Source of the DNA: Gammaproteobacteria bacterium
Lineage (GTDB): Bacteria; Pseudomonadota; Gammaproteobacteria; Xanthomonadales; Wenzhouxiangellaceae
Reading direction: 5' to 3'
DNA length: 64,000 nucleotides
Assembly (NCBI GenBank): GCA_018819105.1
Contig: JAHJQV010000005.1
Location: 1 to 64,000 of the forward strand
Below the pieces are notes generated by a model, which saw only the letters and a list, made by a program, of their open reading frames with translations, was not told the DNA's origin and searched no databases. Each line of letters opens with the position of its first letter. Within the stretch, counting starts at the first letter, position 1. A program made the position numbers and the translations under genes. Positions 56,842 through 64,000 of this stretch are shown in pieces.

Positions 56842-57333
56842 ATGAACATGAGCAAATCCCTGCGTGACAAACTGATGTTGCTGTTCTTCGTCGTACTGGC
56901 GCTGGGGGTGGGCAGTGCTTCCGGTCGCTACTTCAGCGCCGGCGACTGGTACGATCACATCAACAAACCTTTCTTCAATCCGCCGGACTGGATTTTTGCA
57001 CCGGTCTGGACACTGCTGTTTCTGCTCATGGGCATTGCCGCCTGGCTGGTCTGGCGCGGTGCGGTGAGCCTGTTCCGTGACCGTGCACTGCTCTGGTGGG
57101 GAATACAGCTGGCGCTGAACGTGACCTGGAGCGCACTGTTTTTCGGACTGCACCGCACCGGTTGGGCAATGGCCGAACTGGCGCTGCTGTGGCTGGCCAT
57201 TCTGATGACGCTGTTGTACAGCTGGCGCGTCAACCGTGTGGCCGGCATGCTGTATGTGCCTTATCTGGCCTGGGTCAGCTTCGCCTGGGTTCTCAATGTG
57301 GCCATCTGGCGTCTCAATGGCGGCTGGTTTTGA
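56842..57333 (+). CDS. tspO: Tryptophan-rich sensory protein TspO
   Basis: A 163-residue membrane protein with five helices, the TspO/MBR family. KPFFNPPDWIFAPVWTLLFL is the family hallmark, and later ALNVTWSALFFGLH and YVPYLAWVSFAWVLN hold the conserved Trp and Asn residues. TspO binds porphyrins; in Rhodobacter sphaeroides it lowers photosynthesis gene expression in oxygen. That role is plausible here given the photosynthesis cluster, though the gene is 35 kb away. Follows the AhpD-like gene after 11 bp. Confidence 0.92.
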   Translation: MNMSKSLRDKLMLLFFVVLALGVGSASGRYFSAGDWYDHINKPFFNPPDWIFAPVWTLLFLLMGIAAWLVWRGAVSLFRDRALLWWGIQLALNVTWSALFFGLHRTGWAMAELALLWLAILMTLLYSWRVNRVAGMLYVPYLAWVSFAWVLNVAIWRLNGGWF

Positions 57334-57349
57334 CTGTTGGCTTGCCCGC

Positions 57350-57682
57350 TTACTTGACTTTGACAAGACCGAGCTGGATTCTGAGCGCACGCTCTATCTC
57401 AGTCAGTTCATGACGGTCGATGCTTCCCAGGCGCGTGCCCAGACGCTGTTTGGAGACGGTTGCGATCTGATCAGCCATGGCCTTGGCCAGTTTGCCATGG
57501 ATGTGAACATAGGCTTCGCATGGATACAGCCGATCAACATTGGAAGTCAACGGAACCATCTGAATGCGGTTCAGTGCTTTGTTCGCAGCGTTGTTGCTGG
57601 CGATGACAACAGGTCGGGTTTTTCTGATTTCCCCACCGATGGCTGGATCAAAACCAATACAGCACACTTCACCACAGCGCAT
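57350..57682 (-). CDS. mazF: MazF/PemK-family endoribonuclease toxin
   Basis: A 110-residue MazF/PemK-type toxin, an mRNA-cleaving SH3-like barrel. It starts MRCGEVCCIGFDPAIGGEIR and continues KTRPVVIASNNAAN, the conserved G-E-I-x-K-x-R-P-V-V core with the catalytic Arg. AYVHIHGKLAKAMADQIATV and LTEIERALRIQLGL complete the fold, so the gene looks intact. It starts 14 bp inside the end of the antitoxin gene. That antitoxin has a premature stop, so the toxin is either inactive by other means, poorly expressed, or neutralised from elsewhere. Confidence 0.88.
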   Translation of the reverse strand: MRCGEVCCIGFDPAIGGEIRKTRPVVIASNNAANKALNRIQMVPLTSNVDRLYPCEAYVHIHGKLAKAMADQIATVSKQRLGTRLGSIDRHELTEIERALRIQLGLVKVK

Positions 57683-57899
57683 GGTCTGGGGCAGTGAGGG
57701 TTTGTTCTGACCAGGCCAATGCTGCAGATTCTCGTTCGGAATCCTCGGCCATGGCTGTATAGGCGCTGAGCAATTCCTGCTCCAGCACATGCGGGCGAGC
57801 CAGATCTTCAAGAAATCTGCTTATGCGGCGTGGCCCTACATATTGTTAGAGACCAGCGTAGACTTTTTCAGAAATGGAAATGGTGAGCTTTTTCTGCAT
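57669..57899 (-). pseudogene. MazE-type antitoxin interrupted by an in-frame stop
   Basis: Read from ATG 57899 the sequence gives MQKKLTISISEKVYAGL, then TAA at 57848-57846 (codon 18), then continues in the same frame as QYVGPRRISRFLEDLARP and on to AEDSERESAALAWSEQTL, ending at a TGA at 57669. The whole 77-codon frame matches MazE-like antitoxins that precede this kind of toxin, where a Tyr is expected at codon 18 (TAC/TAT). The rest is undamaged, so the change is recent, or the read is wrong, or readthrough happens. A CATT-x-TACGTA-x-AATG dyad (57897-57912) at the start could be the operator. Confidence 0.8.
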
Positions 57900-57950
57900 T
57901 ATACGTACAATGCACGTGAAACAATTGCCTGTCAAATTTGGCAGTGAAGA

Positions 57951-58619
57951 TCAGCGTCCCAGTATGCTTTTCGCCGCCTTGATGGCGCTGGCATCGTCCG
58001 GCCGCTCGGGCACTGCCACACCACGCTGCACGGCTGGTCGCTGACCGACCCGCTGCAGCCAGCTGGACAGATACTGCAGCCCGTCCAGGCTCACGCCGCT
58101 CCAGTTGTGAATGCGTACCCAGGGCCAGGTGGCGATGTCGGCAATGCTGTAATCTCCGGCCAGGTAGTCGTGCTGGCGCAGATGTGAGTCCATCACTTCG
58201 TACAGACGGCGGGTCTCACGCTGATAGCGCTGAATCGCTGCCGGAATGTGTTGGGGAAAATAACGCGTAAACACATTGGCCTGGCCCTGCATGGGCCCGA
58301 CGCCACCCATCTGGAACATCAGCCACTGCATGACACGCGAACGCGCCTTGCGCTCGCCGGGCAGCAGGCGGCCGGTTTTTTCGGCCAGATAGATGAGGAT
58401 CGCCCCGGACTCGAACACGGCGAAATCGTCCGCATCGCGATCAACGATGGCGGGGATGCGGCCGTTCGGGTTGATCGCCAGAAAGGCTGCCGACTTCTGT
58501 TCCAGAGTGCCCAGATTGAGCGCATGCACACGGTAATCCAGCCCCAGTTCCTCCAGCATGATGGAGACTTTGTGACCATTGGGTGTGGCGGCGGTAAATA
58601 AATCAATCATGTCGATCAA
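57951..58619 (-). CDS. Glutathione S-transferase family protein (YfcG-like)
   Basis: A 222-residue GST. The thioredoxin-like domain has [20 protein letters not shown], where the TxNGxK pattern is typical of the YfcG/YghU (Nu) class, and [17 protein letters not shown] for glutathione binding. The helical domain includes [17 protein letters not shown], the N-capping motif. Likely a disulfide-bond reductase rather than a classic transferase. ATG at 58610 is an alternative start. Confidence 0.88.
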   Translation of the reverse strand: MIDMIDLFTAATPNGHKVSIMLEELGLDYRVHALNLGTLEQKSAAFLAINPNGRIPAIVDRDADDFAVFESGAILIYLAEKTGRLLPGERKARSRVMQWLMFQMGGVGPMQGQANVFTRYFPQHIPAAIQRYQRETRRLYEVMDSHLRQHDYLAGDYSIADIATWPWVRIHNWSGVSLDGLQYLSSWLQRVGQRPAVQRGVAVPERPDDASAIKAAKSILGR

Positions 58620-58661
58620 TCATGTTGGCGTTGTTCCTGGCTGAATACTGTGGGGCAAAGC

Positions 58662-59954
58662 TCAGTCGAGCATCTTGCCACCGACCATGACAAATTCTGG
58701 CTGTTGCAGCAGGCTCACATCCAGCAGCGGGTTGCCGTTGACGGCGATGATGTCGGCGGCAAAACCGGGCGCGATCTGACCCAGCGTTTCGCTTTGACTC
58801 AGCACGCTGGCGGCATGGACGGTGGCGGTCTGCAGTGCCTCGGCGGCGGGCATGCCGGCCTCGACCATGTACACGAACTCCTGCGCATTGTTGCCGTGGG
58901 CGGACACACCGGTGTCGGTGCCAAAGGCGATTTTGACACCGCTGCGGTAGGCCTTGGCAAAGGTCTCGGCAATCACCGGGCCAATGCGTGCTGCCTTGTC
59001 GCGCACCACTGGTGGAAAATAGCCTTCCTCCTTTGCCTTGGCGCCGACAAACATGCCGGCACTGATGGTGGGGACATACCAGGTGCCGCGCTGCTTCATC
59101 TCGGCGATGATCTCATCGGTCATGAAGGTGCCGTGCTCGACCGTGGTGATGCCGGCGCGTACCGCGCGCAGCATGCCGTCGGCACCATGCGCATGCGCGG
59201 CCACGTGCATGCCATAGTCATTGGCGGTGGCGACGATGGCGGCCAGTTCCTCGTCGGTGAACTGAGCGTTCTGGCCACTGCTGGCCAGGCTCAGCACGCC
59301 GCCGGTGGCGGTGATCTTGATCAGGTCCGAGCCATCCTTGTAGCGCTGGCGCACGGCTTCACGGGCATCGGCTGCGCTGTTGACCACGCCGTCGCGCGGC
59401 CCGGGGGTCTTGTAGTCATTCCATGGCATGCCATTGCTGTCGTCACCATGACCACCAGTGCTGGCGATGGTGTTGCCAGCGGCAAAGATTCGCGGCCCGG
59501 TGAGTTTGCCGCTGCGGATGGCATTGCGCAGGGCGATGGTGACGCGGCGGTTGTCGCCCAGGTCACGTACTGTGGTGAAGCCGGCAGCCAGGGTTTTGCG
59601 CGCGTTGCTGGCGGCATTGTAGGCGTAGTCGGCTTCGCTCCAGGTGAAGCGGTGAATGTAGGAACTGGGGCTGAGTTCATCGGACAGATGCACATGCAGA
59701 TCGATCAGTCCGGGCAGGCAGGTTTGTGCGCTCAGGTCGATGAGCTCGGTACCATCCGGGCGCTGTCTGGAGACGCTGCCGATGCGACCGTCCTCGATGT
59801 GCACAAAGCGTTCGCCCAGCAGTTTGCCGCTGGCGGCATCGAACAACTGGCCGCAATGCAACACGCTGGCATGCTGCTCGGCGTGTGTGGTCAGCGACAG
59901 CAGCAGGCAGAAGGCACCGCTGACGGTGGACAGCAATGATGGGGATGTGTGCAT
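58662..59954 (-). CDS. Exported amidohydrolase family metalloenzyme
   Basis: A 430-residue imidazolonepropionase/prolidase-like amidohydrolase. The signal peptide (LLSTVSGAFCLLLSLTTHA) sends it to the periplasm. Metal ligands are in LIDLHVHL (HxH), KITATGG with the bridging Lys, HAHG, TTVEHGTF and FGTDTG (final Asp). ATG 59954 is chosen because GGAG lies 9 bp before it; longer starts at 59969 and 60011 exist. Related enzymes cleave dipeptides such as Xaa-Pro. It is next to a DUF819 permease on the same strand, which could import the product. Confidence 0.88.
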   Translation of the reverse strand: MHTSPSLLSTVSGAFCLLLSLTTHAEQHASVLHCGQLFDAASGKLLGERFVHIEDGRIGSVSRQRPDGTELIDLSAQTCLPGLIDLHVHLSDELSPSSYIHRFTWSEADYAYNAASNARKTLAAGFTTVRDLGDNRRVTIALRNAIRSGKLTGPRIFAAGNTIASTGGHGDDSNGMPWNDYKTPGPRDGVVNSAADAREAVRQRYKDGSDLIKITATGGVLSLASSGQNAQFTDEELAAIVATANDYGMHVAAHAHGADGMLRAVRAGITTVEHGTFMTDEIIAEMKQRGTWYVPTISAGMFVGAKAKEEGYFPPVVRDKAARIGPVIAETFAKAYRSGVKIAFGTDTGVSAHGNNAQEFVYMVEAGMPAAEALQTATVHAASVLSQSETLGQIAPGFAADIIAVNGNPLLDVSLLQQPEFVMVGGKMLD

Positions 59955-60000
59955 GTTTGATCGCTCCATGTAAGGCCTGCAGTGTGACCAGCAACGTTGT

Positions 60001-61293
60001 CTATCCGGCACCGATCAGTTGACACAGGCGACCGGTGAGTATGGCCAGATAGTTGCCCACAGCATAACCGATCAGTGCCATCAGAATCGAGGCCGGCACC
60101 AGTGACTGGCGATGATGTGCCGCGACCACCGGTGCCGAGGCCGCGCCACCGATGTTGGCGGCCGAGGCGATGGCCAGCGTATGCACATCGACCCGGAACA
60201 GTTTCGCTCCAGCCAGAATGAATGCGCCATGGATGAAAATCCAGACGTAGGCCGCAGCCACGAACCAGCCGATTGCCCCGAGGTCGCTGTCGGCCAGGTT
60301 GGCATGCGCGCCAACGCTGGCAACAAACACGTAGATGATGGCCATGGCAATCGGTTGTGCGCCTGGCAGTCTGCTGGCGCGCGTGGTGGACAGCAGCAGG
60401 GTGATGCTGGTCACCAGCAGGATGACCCAGGTGCTTTCAGTGATCACGCGCTGGCCACCGAGACTGATTTCCGGCAATGCTGCGGCCAGCAATACACTGA
60501 CCCAGGTGGTGCTCAGCGCAATCACCGCCAGGTACAAAAGCTGCTGCATGCTGGGCGCATGATCGGTTTCGGCCACGGCCAGAGCGGCCTGCTCCATCTG
60601 TTCGACCCGACCTGCCGGCACCCTGGCCCAGCGGTTGAAGCGATCGGCAAAGGCGCGCGACCCCAGCAGCAGCGGCAGCCAGATGATGTACACCATGTTG
60701 TCGGCAATTGCTGCCATGGTCATGTGTTCGGGCTGACCTTCCAGAGCTGCCCAGGCGGCATTCATGTTGCCGGTGCCGCCGATCCAGCTGCCGCTGAGGG
60801 TGCCGAAGGCCGGCCACACCGAGGGATCCAGCACACCGATGCTGATGCCCAGGCTGTAAGCCGCCACGGCACCGACCATGACACCGACGCTGCCGATGAG
60901 CATGACGAACACACCTTTGCCCATGATGCGCACGGCACCGGCCACATCGACCTTGAGCAGCATCAGCGCAATGAACAAAGGCAGGCCGTAGGCGCGCAGG
61001 CCATCATAGGCCGGGCTGCTGAACGGGATCACGCCGGTATTGCTGAGGATGATCGGTGTGGCATAGATCCACAACAACGGCGGCAAATAGGCGAAGATGC
61101 GCCAGCCGCTGGCCTGTTCCAGCCAGAAATAAAACGCCGCGATCATCACCAGCGCGGTCATCACGCCCAGCGGGCTGACAATCTGCAGCGGTTGGCTGCC
61201 CTGACTGATGCGCATGACTATGACGCCGAGCAGAAACACGGCCAGGGCAATGGCAGCGGTGCTGCTGATCAGTGTTTGTTTGGACTTGGGCAT
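60001..61293 (-). CDS. DUF819 family membrane protein
   Basis: A 430-residue protein with about eleven hydrophobic helices, of the DUF819 (YjcL) family, presumed transporters. Characteristic stretches are SGSWIGGTGNMNAAWAALEG and AANIGGAASAPVVAAHH, two Gly/Ala-rich re-entrant-like segments in pseudo-symmetric positions. Substrate unknown; the amidohydrolase 46 bp downstream suggests a peptide or amino-acid derivative. Confidence 0.85.
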   Translation of the reverse strand: MPKSKQTLISSTAAIALAVFLLGVIVMRISQGSQPLQIVSPLGVMTALVMIAAFYFWLEQASGWRIFAYLPPLLWIYATPIILSNTGVIPFSSPAYDGLRAYGLPLFIALMLLKVDVAGAVRIMGKGVFVMLIGSVGVMVGAVAAYSLGISIGVLDPSVWPAFGTLSGSWIGGTGNMNAAWAALEGQPEHMTMAAIADNMVYIIWLPLLLGSRAFADRFNRWARVPAGRVEQMEQAALAVAETDHAPSMQQLLYLAVIALSTTWVSVLLAAALPEISLGGQRVITESTWVILLVTSITLLLSTTRASRLPGAQPIAMAIIYVFVASVGAHANLADSDLGAIGWFVAAAYVWIFIHGAFILAGAKLFRVDVHTLAIASAANIGGAASAPVVAAHHRQSLVPASILMALIGYAVGNYLAILTGRLCQLIGAG

Positions 61294-61362
61294 GGCTTGG
61301 CTATTTCCAGTGGGGCGATCAGACTCTACCTGATCCGAACCGGCAATGCCAGCGCCGGACGG

Positions 61363-62301
61363 TCAGATCTCGGCCACAATATCGCCCAGATTTCTACCGG
61401 TGTGTTCGTGATACCAGTCACTGATCAGGGCAAAGGCGATGGACTGCGGTATCGACAATAGCAATTGTCCCGATTGCAGCGACTGCTCAAACTCGTGCAG
61501 GTGCCACCAGCGTGCATCCGCCAGTTCTGCGCCCAGCCGAATCTGAGTGCTGCTGGCGGTGGTGCGAAAGCCGAGCATCAGCGAACCAGGAAACGGCCAC
61601 GGCTGGGAAGAGTGGTAATGAATCGTGTCCAGCACCACGCCGGCTTCTTCCATCACCTCACGACGCACGGCATCCTCGATGCTTTCTCCGGGTTCGACAA
61701 ACCCTGCCAGCGTCGAGTAACGCCGCTGCGGCCAATTTTCCTGGCGTCCAAGCAGGATGGCGTCGTCATGCTCGATCAGCGTGATCATGGCCGGATCAAT
61801 GCGCGGAAAGGTGATTTGCGCACAGGCGGGATTGCTGCAGTGCATGCGATGACCGCCATCCAGCTGTGTGTTGGGGCTGCCGCAGCTGCCGCAGAAACGG
61901 TGCCGCTGCTGCCAGTTGAACACGGCGATGGCATAGGCGATGATGCCGGCCTCATCGGCGCTGACGGTGCCTGCTGCGGTGCGCAGATCGACCCATTGGC
62001 CAGCCATGGCTGCCGCCAATCGTGCAGCCTCGCTGGCCTGTTGCAGCTGCACGGCAAACAGTGGCTGTTGCTGGCGCAGTCCCAGATAGCATGTGGTGCT
62101 GTCGGCGGGGGGCTGAGGCAGCAGCAGCATGGCGTGATCGGTTTTGCGCAACAGACAGCAGCGCTCGTGGATGAGCAGGAATCTGGCGTCGGCAGCCGCT
62201 GCCAGTGCGCTGATGCTGCCGGCGTCAGCACGCATCTCGGTCTGGCGGTCGATGATACAGGCGCTAAAGGCATTGCGCGCGGAGCGCTGGTAGTGATCCA
62301 T
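61363..62301 (-). CDS. nudC: NADH pyrophosphatase / RNA deNADding enzyme NudC
   Basis: NudC hydrolyses NADH and removes NAD caps from RNA. The 312-residue protein has the zinc ribbon CGSCGSPN...CSNPAC, the Nudix box GFVEPGESIEDAVRREVMEE and the NudC-specific SQPWPFPGSLMLGF. I place the start at ATG 62301 (MDHYQRSARNAF); the frame is open to 62415, but that would add a Pro/Ser-rich leader overlapping erpA. erpA is 43 bp upstream on the same strand. Confidence 0.92.
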   Translation of the reverse strand: MDHYQRSARNAFSACIIDRQTEMRADAGSISALAAAADARFLLIHERCCLLRKTDHAMLLLPQPPADSTTCYLGLRQQQPLFAVQLQQASEAARLAAAMAGQWVDLRTAAGTVSADEAGIIAYAIAVFNWQQRHRFCGSCGSPNTQLDGGHRMHCSNPACAQITFPRIDPAMITLIEHDDAILLGRQENWPQRRYSTLAGFVEPGESIEDAVRREVMEEAGVVLDTIHYHSSQPWPFPGSLMLGFRTTASSTQIRLGAELADARWWHLHEFEQSLQSGQLLLSIPQSIAFALISDWYHEHTGRNLGDIVAEI

Positions 62302-62344
62302 GCGCAAGATCAGCTGGCGGTTGGCAATGCTGCTTGCTGGCGGA

Positions 62345-62689
62345 TCAGATCGAGAATGACGAGCCGCAACCGCAGGTGGTGGTGGCGTTGGGGTTGTTGA
62401 TGACAAACTGGGCACCCTGCAGGCTTTCGCTGTAATCGACCACCGCGCCTTCCAGATAATGAATGCTCAGCGGATCGACCAGCAGGGTCACCCCATCGCG
62501 CTGGATGCGGATGTCGTCGTCGCTGACCTGATCGTCGAAGCTGAAGCCGTACTGGAACCCCGAGCAGCCACCGCCACTGATGTAGACGCGCAGTTTGAGG
62601 TCCGGGTTGCCTTCACCCAGCACCAGTTCCTGCACCTTGCGGGCAGCTGCTGAAGTCAATTCCATCGGTGGTGTGATCTCGGTTTGCAT
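62345..62689 (-). CDS. erpA: Iron-sulfur cluster insertion protein ErpA
   Basis: A-type carrier that delivers 4Fe-4S clusters to apoproteins. The 114 residues carry the three cysteines in [11 protein letters not shown] and [10 protein letters not shown]. The N terminus ([19 protein letters not shown]) fits ErpA more than IscA. A TATAAT box lies at 62724-62719 upstream; the -35 region overlaps the dyad TGCTG-GCG-CAGCA (62730-62742). Cluster supply is relevant here to BchX/BchY. Confidence 0.92.
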   Translation of the reverse strand: MQTEITPPMELTSAAARKVQELVLGEGNPDLKLRVYISGGGCSGFQYGFSFDDQVSDDDIRIQRDGVTLLVDPLSIHYLEGAVVDYSESLQGAQFVINNPNATTTCGCGSSFSI

Positions 62690-62748
62690 GCGGATTCCTG
62701 CTGGATGACTGCATTCAGATTATAACGCCTGCTGGCGCAGCATGAGAC

Positions 62749-62870
62749 AAAAAAAAGCGGCACAAGTGCCGCTAAGTAATGCTGATCCCGAAATGTTGTG
62801 GTTATAGGCCAATCCCCAGTGATGTGAAACGAATTTCACACATGTTATGACGCTATCACGTCGGTGTCAA
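62749..62870 (-). ncRNA. Candidate small RNA with own promoter and terminator
   Basis: On the minus strand TTGACA (62870-62865), exactly 17 bp and TAACAT (62847-62842) form a promoter. A perfect dyad TGTGAAA-TTCG-TTTCACA (62840-62823) sits at the start site. Downstream AGCGGCAC-TT-GTGCCGCT (62773-62756) with eight U residues is a strong terminator, giving a transcript of about 85-90 nt. No ORF with a start after the expected 5' end is seen. erpA has its own -10 box beyond the terminator, so this is either a separate small RNA or an attenuated leader of erpA. Confidence 0.5.
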
Positions 62871-62880
62871 TACTTCGCGC

Positions 62881-62910
62881 AAAAAAAACCCGATGCAAGG
62901 CATCGGGTCC
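62881..62910 (-). terminator. Terminator of the RRM protein gene
   Basis: Read on the minus strand, ACCCGATG-CCTTG-CATCGGGT followed by eight T residues, 27 bp after the RRM gene's stop. Confidence 0.88.
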
Positions 62911-62936
62911 GGATGTTCATCGGTGACGATGAGCAA

Positions 62937-63197
62937 TCAGCGACGCGGGCGGTCCTCACGCGGCCTGGCTTCGTTGACGGTCAATGGGCGACCATCCATG
63001 TCCTTGCCGTTGAGATCAGCGATGGCCGACTGGGCTTCACCGTTGTCACTCATTTCGACAAATCCGAAGCCTTTGCTGCGGCCGGTGAACTTGTCCTGGA
63101 TGACATTGGCAGAAGTGACGTTGCCGAACGGGGCAAACATTGCCTGCAAATCATCGTTGGTGGTACTGTATGGCAGATTGCCAACATAAATATTCAT
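62937..63197 (-). CDS. RRM-domain RNA-binding protein
   Basis: An 86-residue single RNA-recognition-motif protein of the bacterial/cyanobacterial Rbp type. RNP2 (NIYVGNLPY) and RNP1 (KGFGFVEM) are both intact, and the tail NEARPREDRPRR is a short basic extension. Such proteins bind RNA and are often cold-induced. It is monocistronic, with a rho-independent terminator after it. The region 63198-63430 beyond its start shows nothing else I can support. Confidence 0.92.
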   Translation of the reverse strand: MNIYVGNLPYSTTNDDLQAMFAPFGNVTSANVIQDKFTGRSKGFGFVEMSDNGEAQSAIADLNGKDMDGRPLTVNEARPREDRPRR

Positions 63198-63430
63198 AGT
63201 CTAAAGTCTCTATTAAAGGTCGGGTTGGGTGGAAAGCACCGAGGCAGGCCTTGGACTGTACGCCGGAATGAGGCTTGGAAGCCATAAAGACAGGGGACAG
63301 ACTGTGAAGCATATAGCATGCTCAAGCACAACAGCACAACATGTGTGCTCTACACCAGAGCACATTATAATCCAAACAGGCGCAAAACGCATTCACCCGC
63401 GAGACGGGTGATCACTGGAGCTGCAACAAG
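63198..63430. other. Divergent intergenic region between the RRM gene and lgt
   Basis: No gene is seen. It must hold the promoters of both genes, but no strong sigma-70 match stood out. A 5' leader for the RRM gene of the cold-shock kind is possible. Confidence 0.35.
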
Positions 63431-64000
63431 ATGGAAAATGCCTACCCGCTGCTGATCAATTTCAATCCGGTGGCGCTGGAACTCGGTCCGCTCAGGATTC
63501 ACTGGTATGGCCTGATGTACCTGGCTGCGTTTGCCTCATTCTGGGTGCTGGCCAGCCTGCGTGCCGATCGCCGTGACACGCCGGTGCGGCGTGAACAACT
63601 CAGCGATCTGCTGTTTTACGGCATGCTTGGTGTCATCATCGGTGGCCGGGTGGGTTACATGCTGGTCTACGGCACCCAGCAGTTGCTGGCCAACCCGCTC
63701 AGTCTGTTCAGGATCTGGGAAGGCGGCATGTCTTTTCATGGCGGCCTGATCGGGGTGATGATTGCCATCGCCTGGTACGCCAGCCGCCAGCGCCGTGGCT
63801 TTTTCGAGATCACCGATTTTGTCGTCCCGATGATCCCGCTGGGACTGATGTTCGGGCGCATCGGCAATTTTATCGGCGGGGAACTGTGGGGGCGATTCAC
63901 CGATGTCAGCTGGGGCATGCTGTTTCCCAAATCCATACCCGGGGTGGATGCATCCAGCCAGGCCTTCATGCAGGCTTACCTGGCCGGCGATTACAATGGG
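63431..64000 (+). CDS. lgt: Prolipoprotein diacylglyceryl transferase Lgt (partial, cut by window end)
   Basis: Lgt attaches diacylglycerol to the lipobox cysteine of prolipoproteins; PufC in this window would be one client. The 190 visible residues start MENAYPLLINFNPVALELGP and show IHWYGLMYLAAF and WEGGMSFHGGLIGVMIAI. The family signature GRIGNFIGGELWGR is near residue 146. The gene continues past 64000, so the C terminus is not seen. GGAG precedes the ATG by 12 bp. Confidence 0.95.
   Translation, partial: MENAYPLLINFNPVALELGPLRIHWYGLMYLAAFASFWVLASLRADRRDTPVRREQLSDLLFYGMLGVIIGGRVGYMLVYGTQQLLANPLSLFRIWEGGMSFHGGLIGVMIAIAWYASRQRRGFFEITDFVVPMIPLGLMFGRIGNFIGGELWGRFTDVSWGMLFPKSIPGVDASSQAFMQAYLAGDYNG

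Noticed and set aside
62823-62840. TGTGA...TCACA dyad as a CRP site
   Set aside because: The gap between half-sites is 8 bp instead of 6; a different regulator is more likely.
62799-62843. 13-codon frame (MCEIRFTSLGIGL) upstream of erpA as a leader peptide
   Set aside because: Its ATG lies inside the -10 box of the promoter, upstream of the expected transcript start, so it would not be on the message.

Overview
This window comes from a bacteriochlorophyll-a-producing member of the Gammaproteobacteria. The evidence is a purple-bacterial photosynthesis superoperon (crtEF-bchCXYZ-pufQBALMC, with divergent crtDC) together with a four-heme PufC and housekeeping genes of gammaproteobacterial type (ErpA, RluE, NudC, SlyD). 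I cannot place the order. Secreted proteins with an IPTL-CTERM-like tail and a C-terminal DGFE motif are of a kind I associate from memory with Xanthomonadales/Chromatiales relatives.

Layout. (1) 1-6245 is a CRISPR adaptation module: a fused cas4-cas1 gene, cas2 and a large array on the + strand. I count 48 repeats of 36 bp and 47 spacers. A 169-bp MITE-like element sits just upstream, and its right end supplies half of a candidate -35 box. No interference genes are visible; they would have to lie left of the window or elsewhere. (2) 6246-7782 is a VapBC-type toxin-antitoxin pair set between extragenic palindromic repeats. (3) 7783-21807 is the photosynthesis cluster: carotenoid genes crtC/crtD on the minus strand, then crtE, crtF, bchC, bchX, bchY, bchZ, pufQ, pufB, pufA, pufL, pufM and pufC, closed by a terminator. 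Exact TGT-N12-ACA sites of the PpsR/CrtJ type overlap promoter elements between crtD and crtE and in front of bchC, and two large stem-loops separate pufA from pufL. (4) 21825-28067 holds metH with a SahR-like regulator and its dyad operator, slyD and a DUF429 gene.

(5) 28160-42791 is a defence island. It starts with hipBA, which has four near-identical operators. It continues with an unusually compact operon, hsdM-DUF1016 nuclease-hsdS-hamA-hamB-hsdR-M48 peptidase, in which a Hachiman system (HamA/HamB) is inserted inside a type I restriction-modification operon. Then come an mrr fragment, a nucleotidyltransferase/HEPN-like pair, a small internally deleted hsdR relic and an intact mrr. (6) 42883-64000 is mainly housekeeping and envelope genes: rluE, an SDR, a serine hydrolase, secreted proteins, prfB with its programmed +1 frameshift, lysS, an AhpD-like protein, tspO, a mazEF-type locus whose antitoxin carries an in-frame stop, a GST, an amidohydrolase, a DUF819 permease, nudC, erpA, a candidate small RNA, an RRM protein and the 5' part of lgt, which runs off the right edge.

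The main points for a second look are the Hachiman-in-RM operon with decayed second copies beside it, the toxin gene with a broken antitoxin, the MITE-made cas promoter, the duplicated and overlapping CRISPR spacers, the SahR gene whose first helix lies upstream of any standard start codon, and the sRNA candidate in front of erpA.
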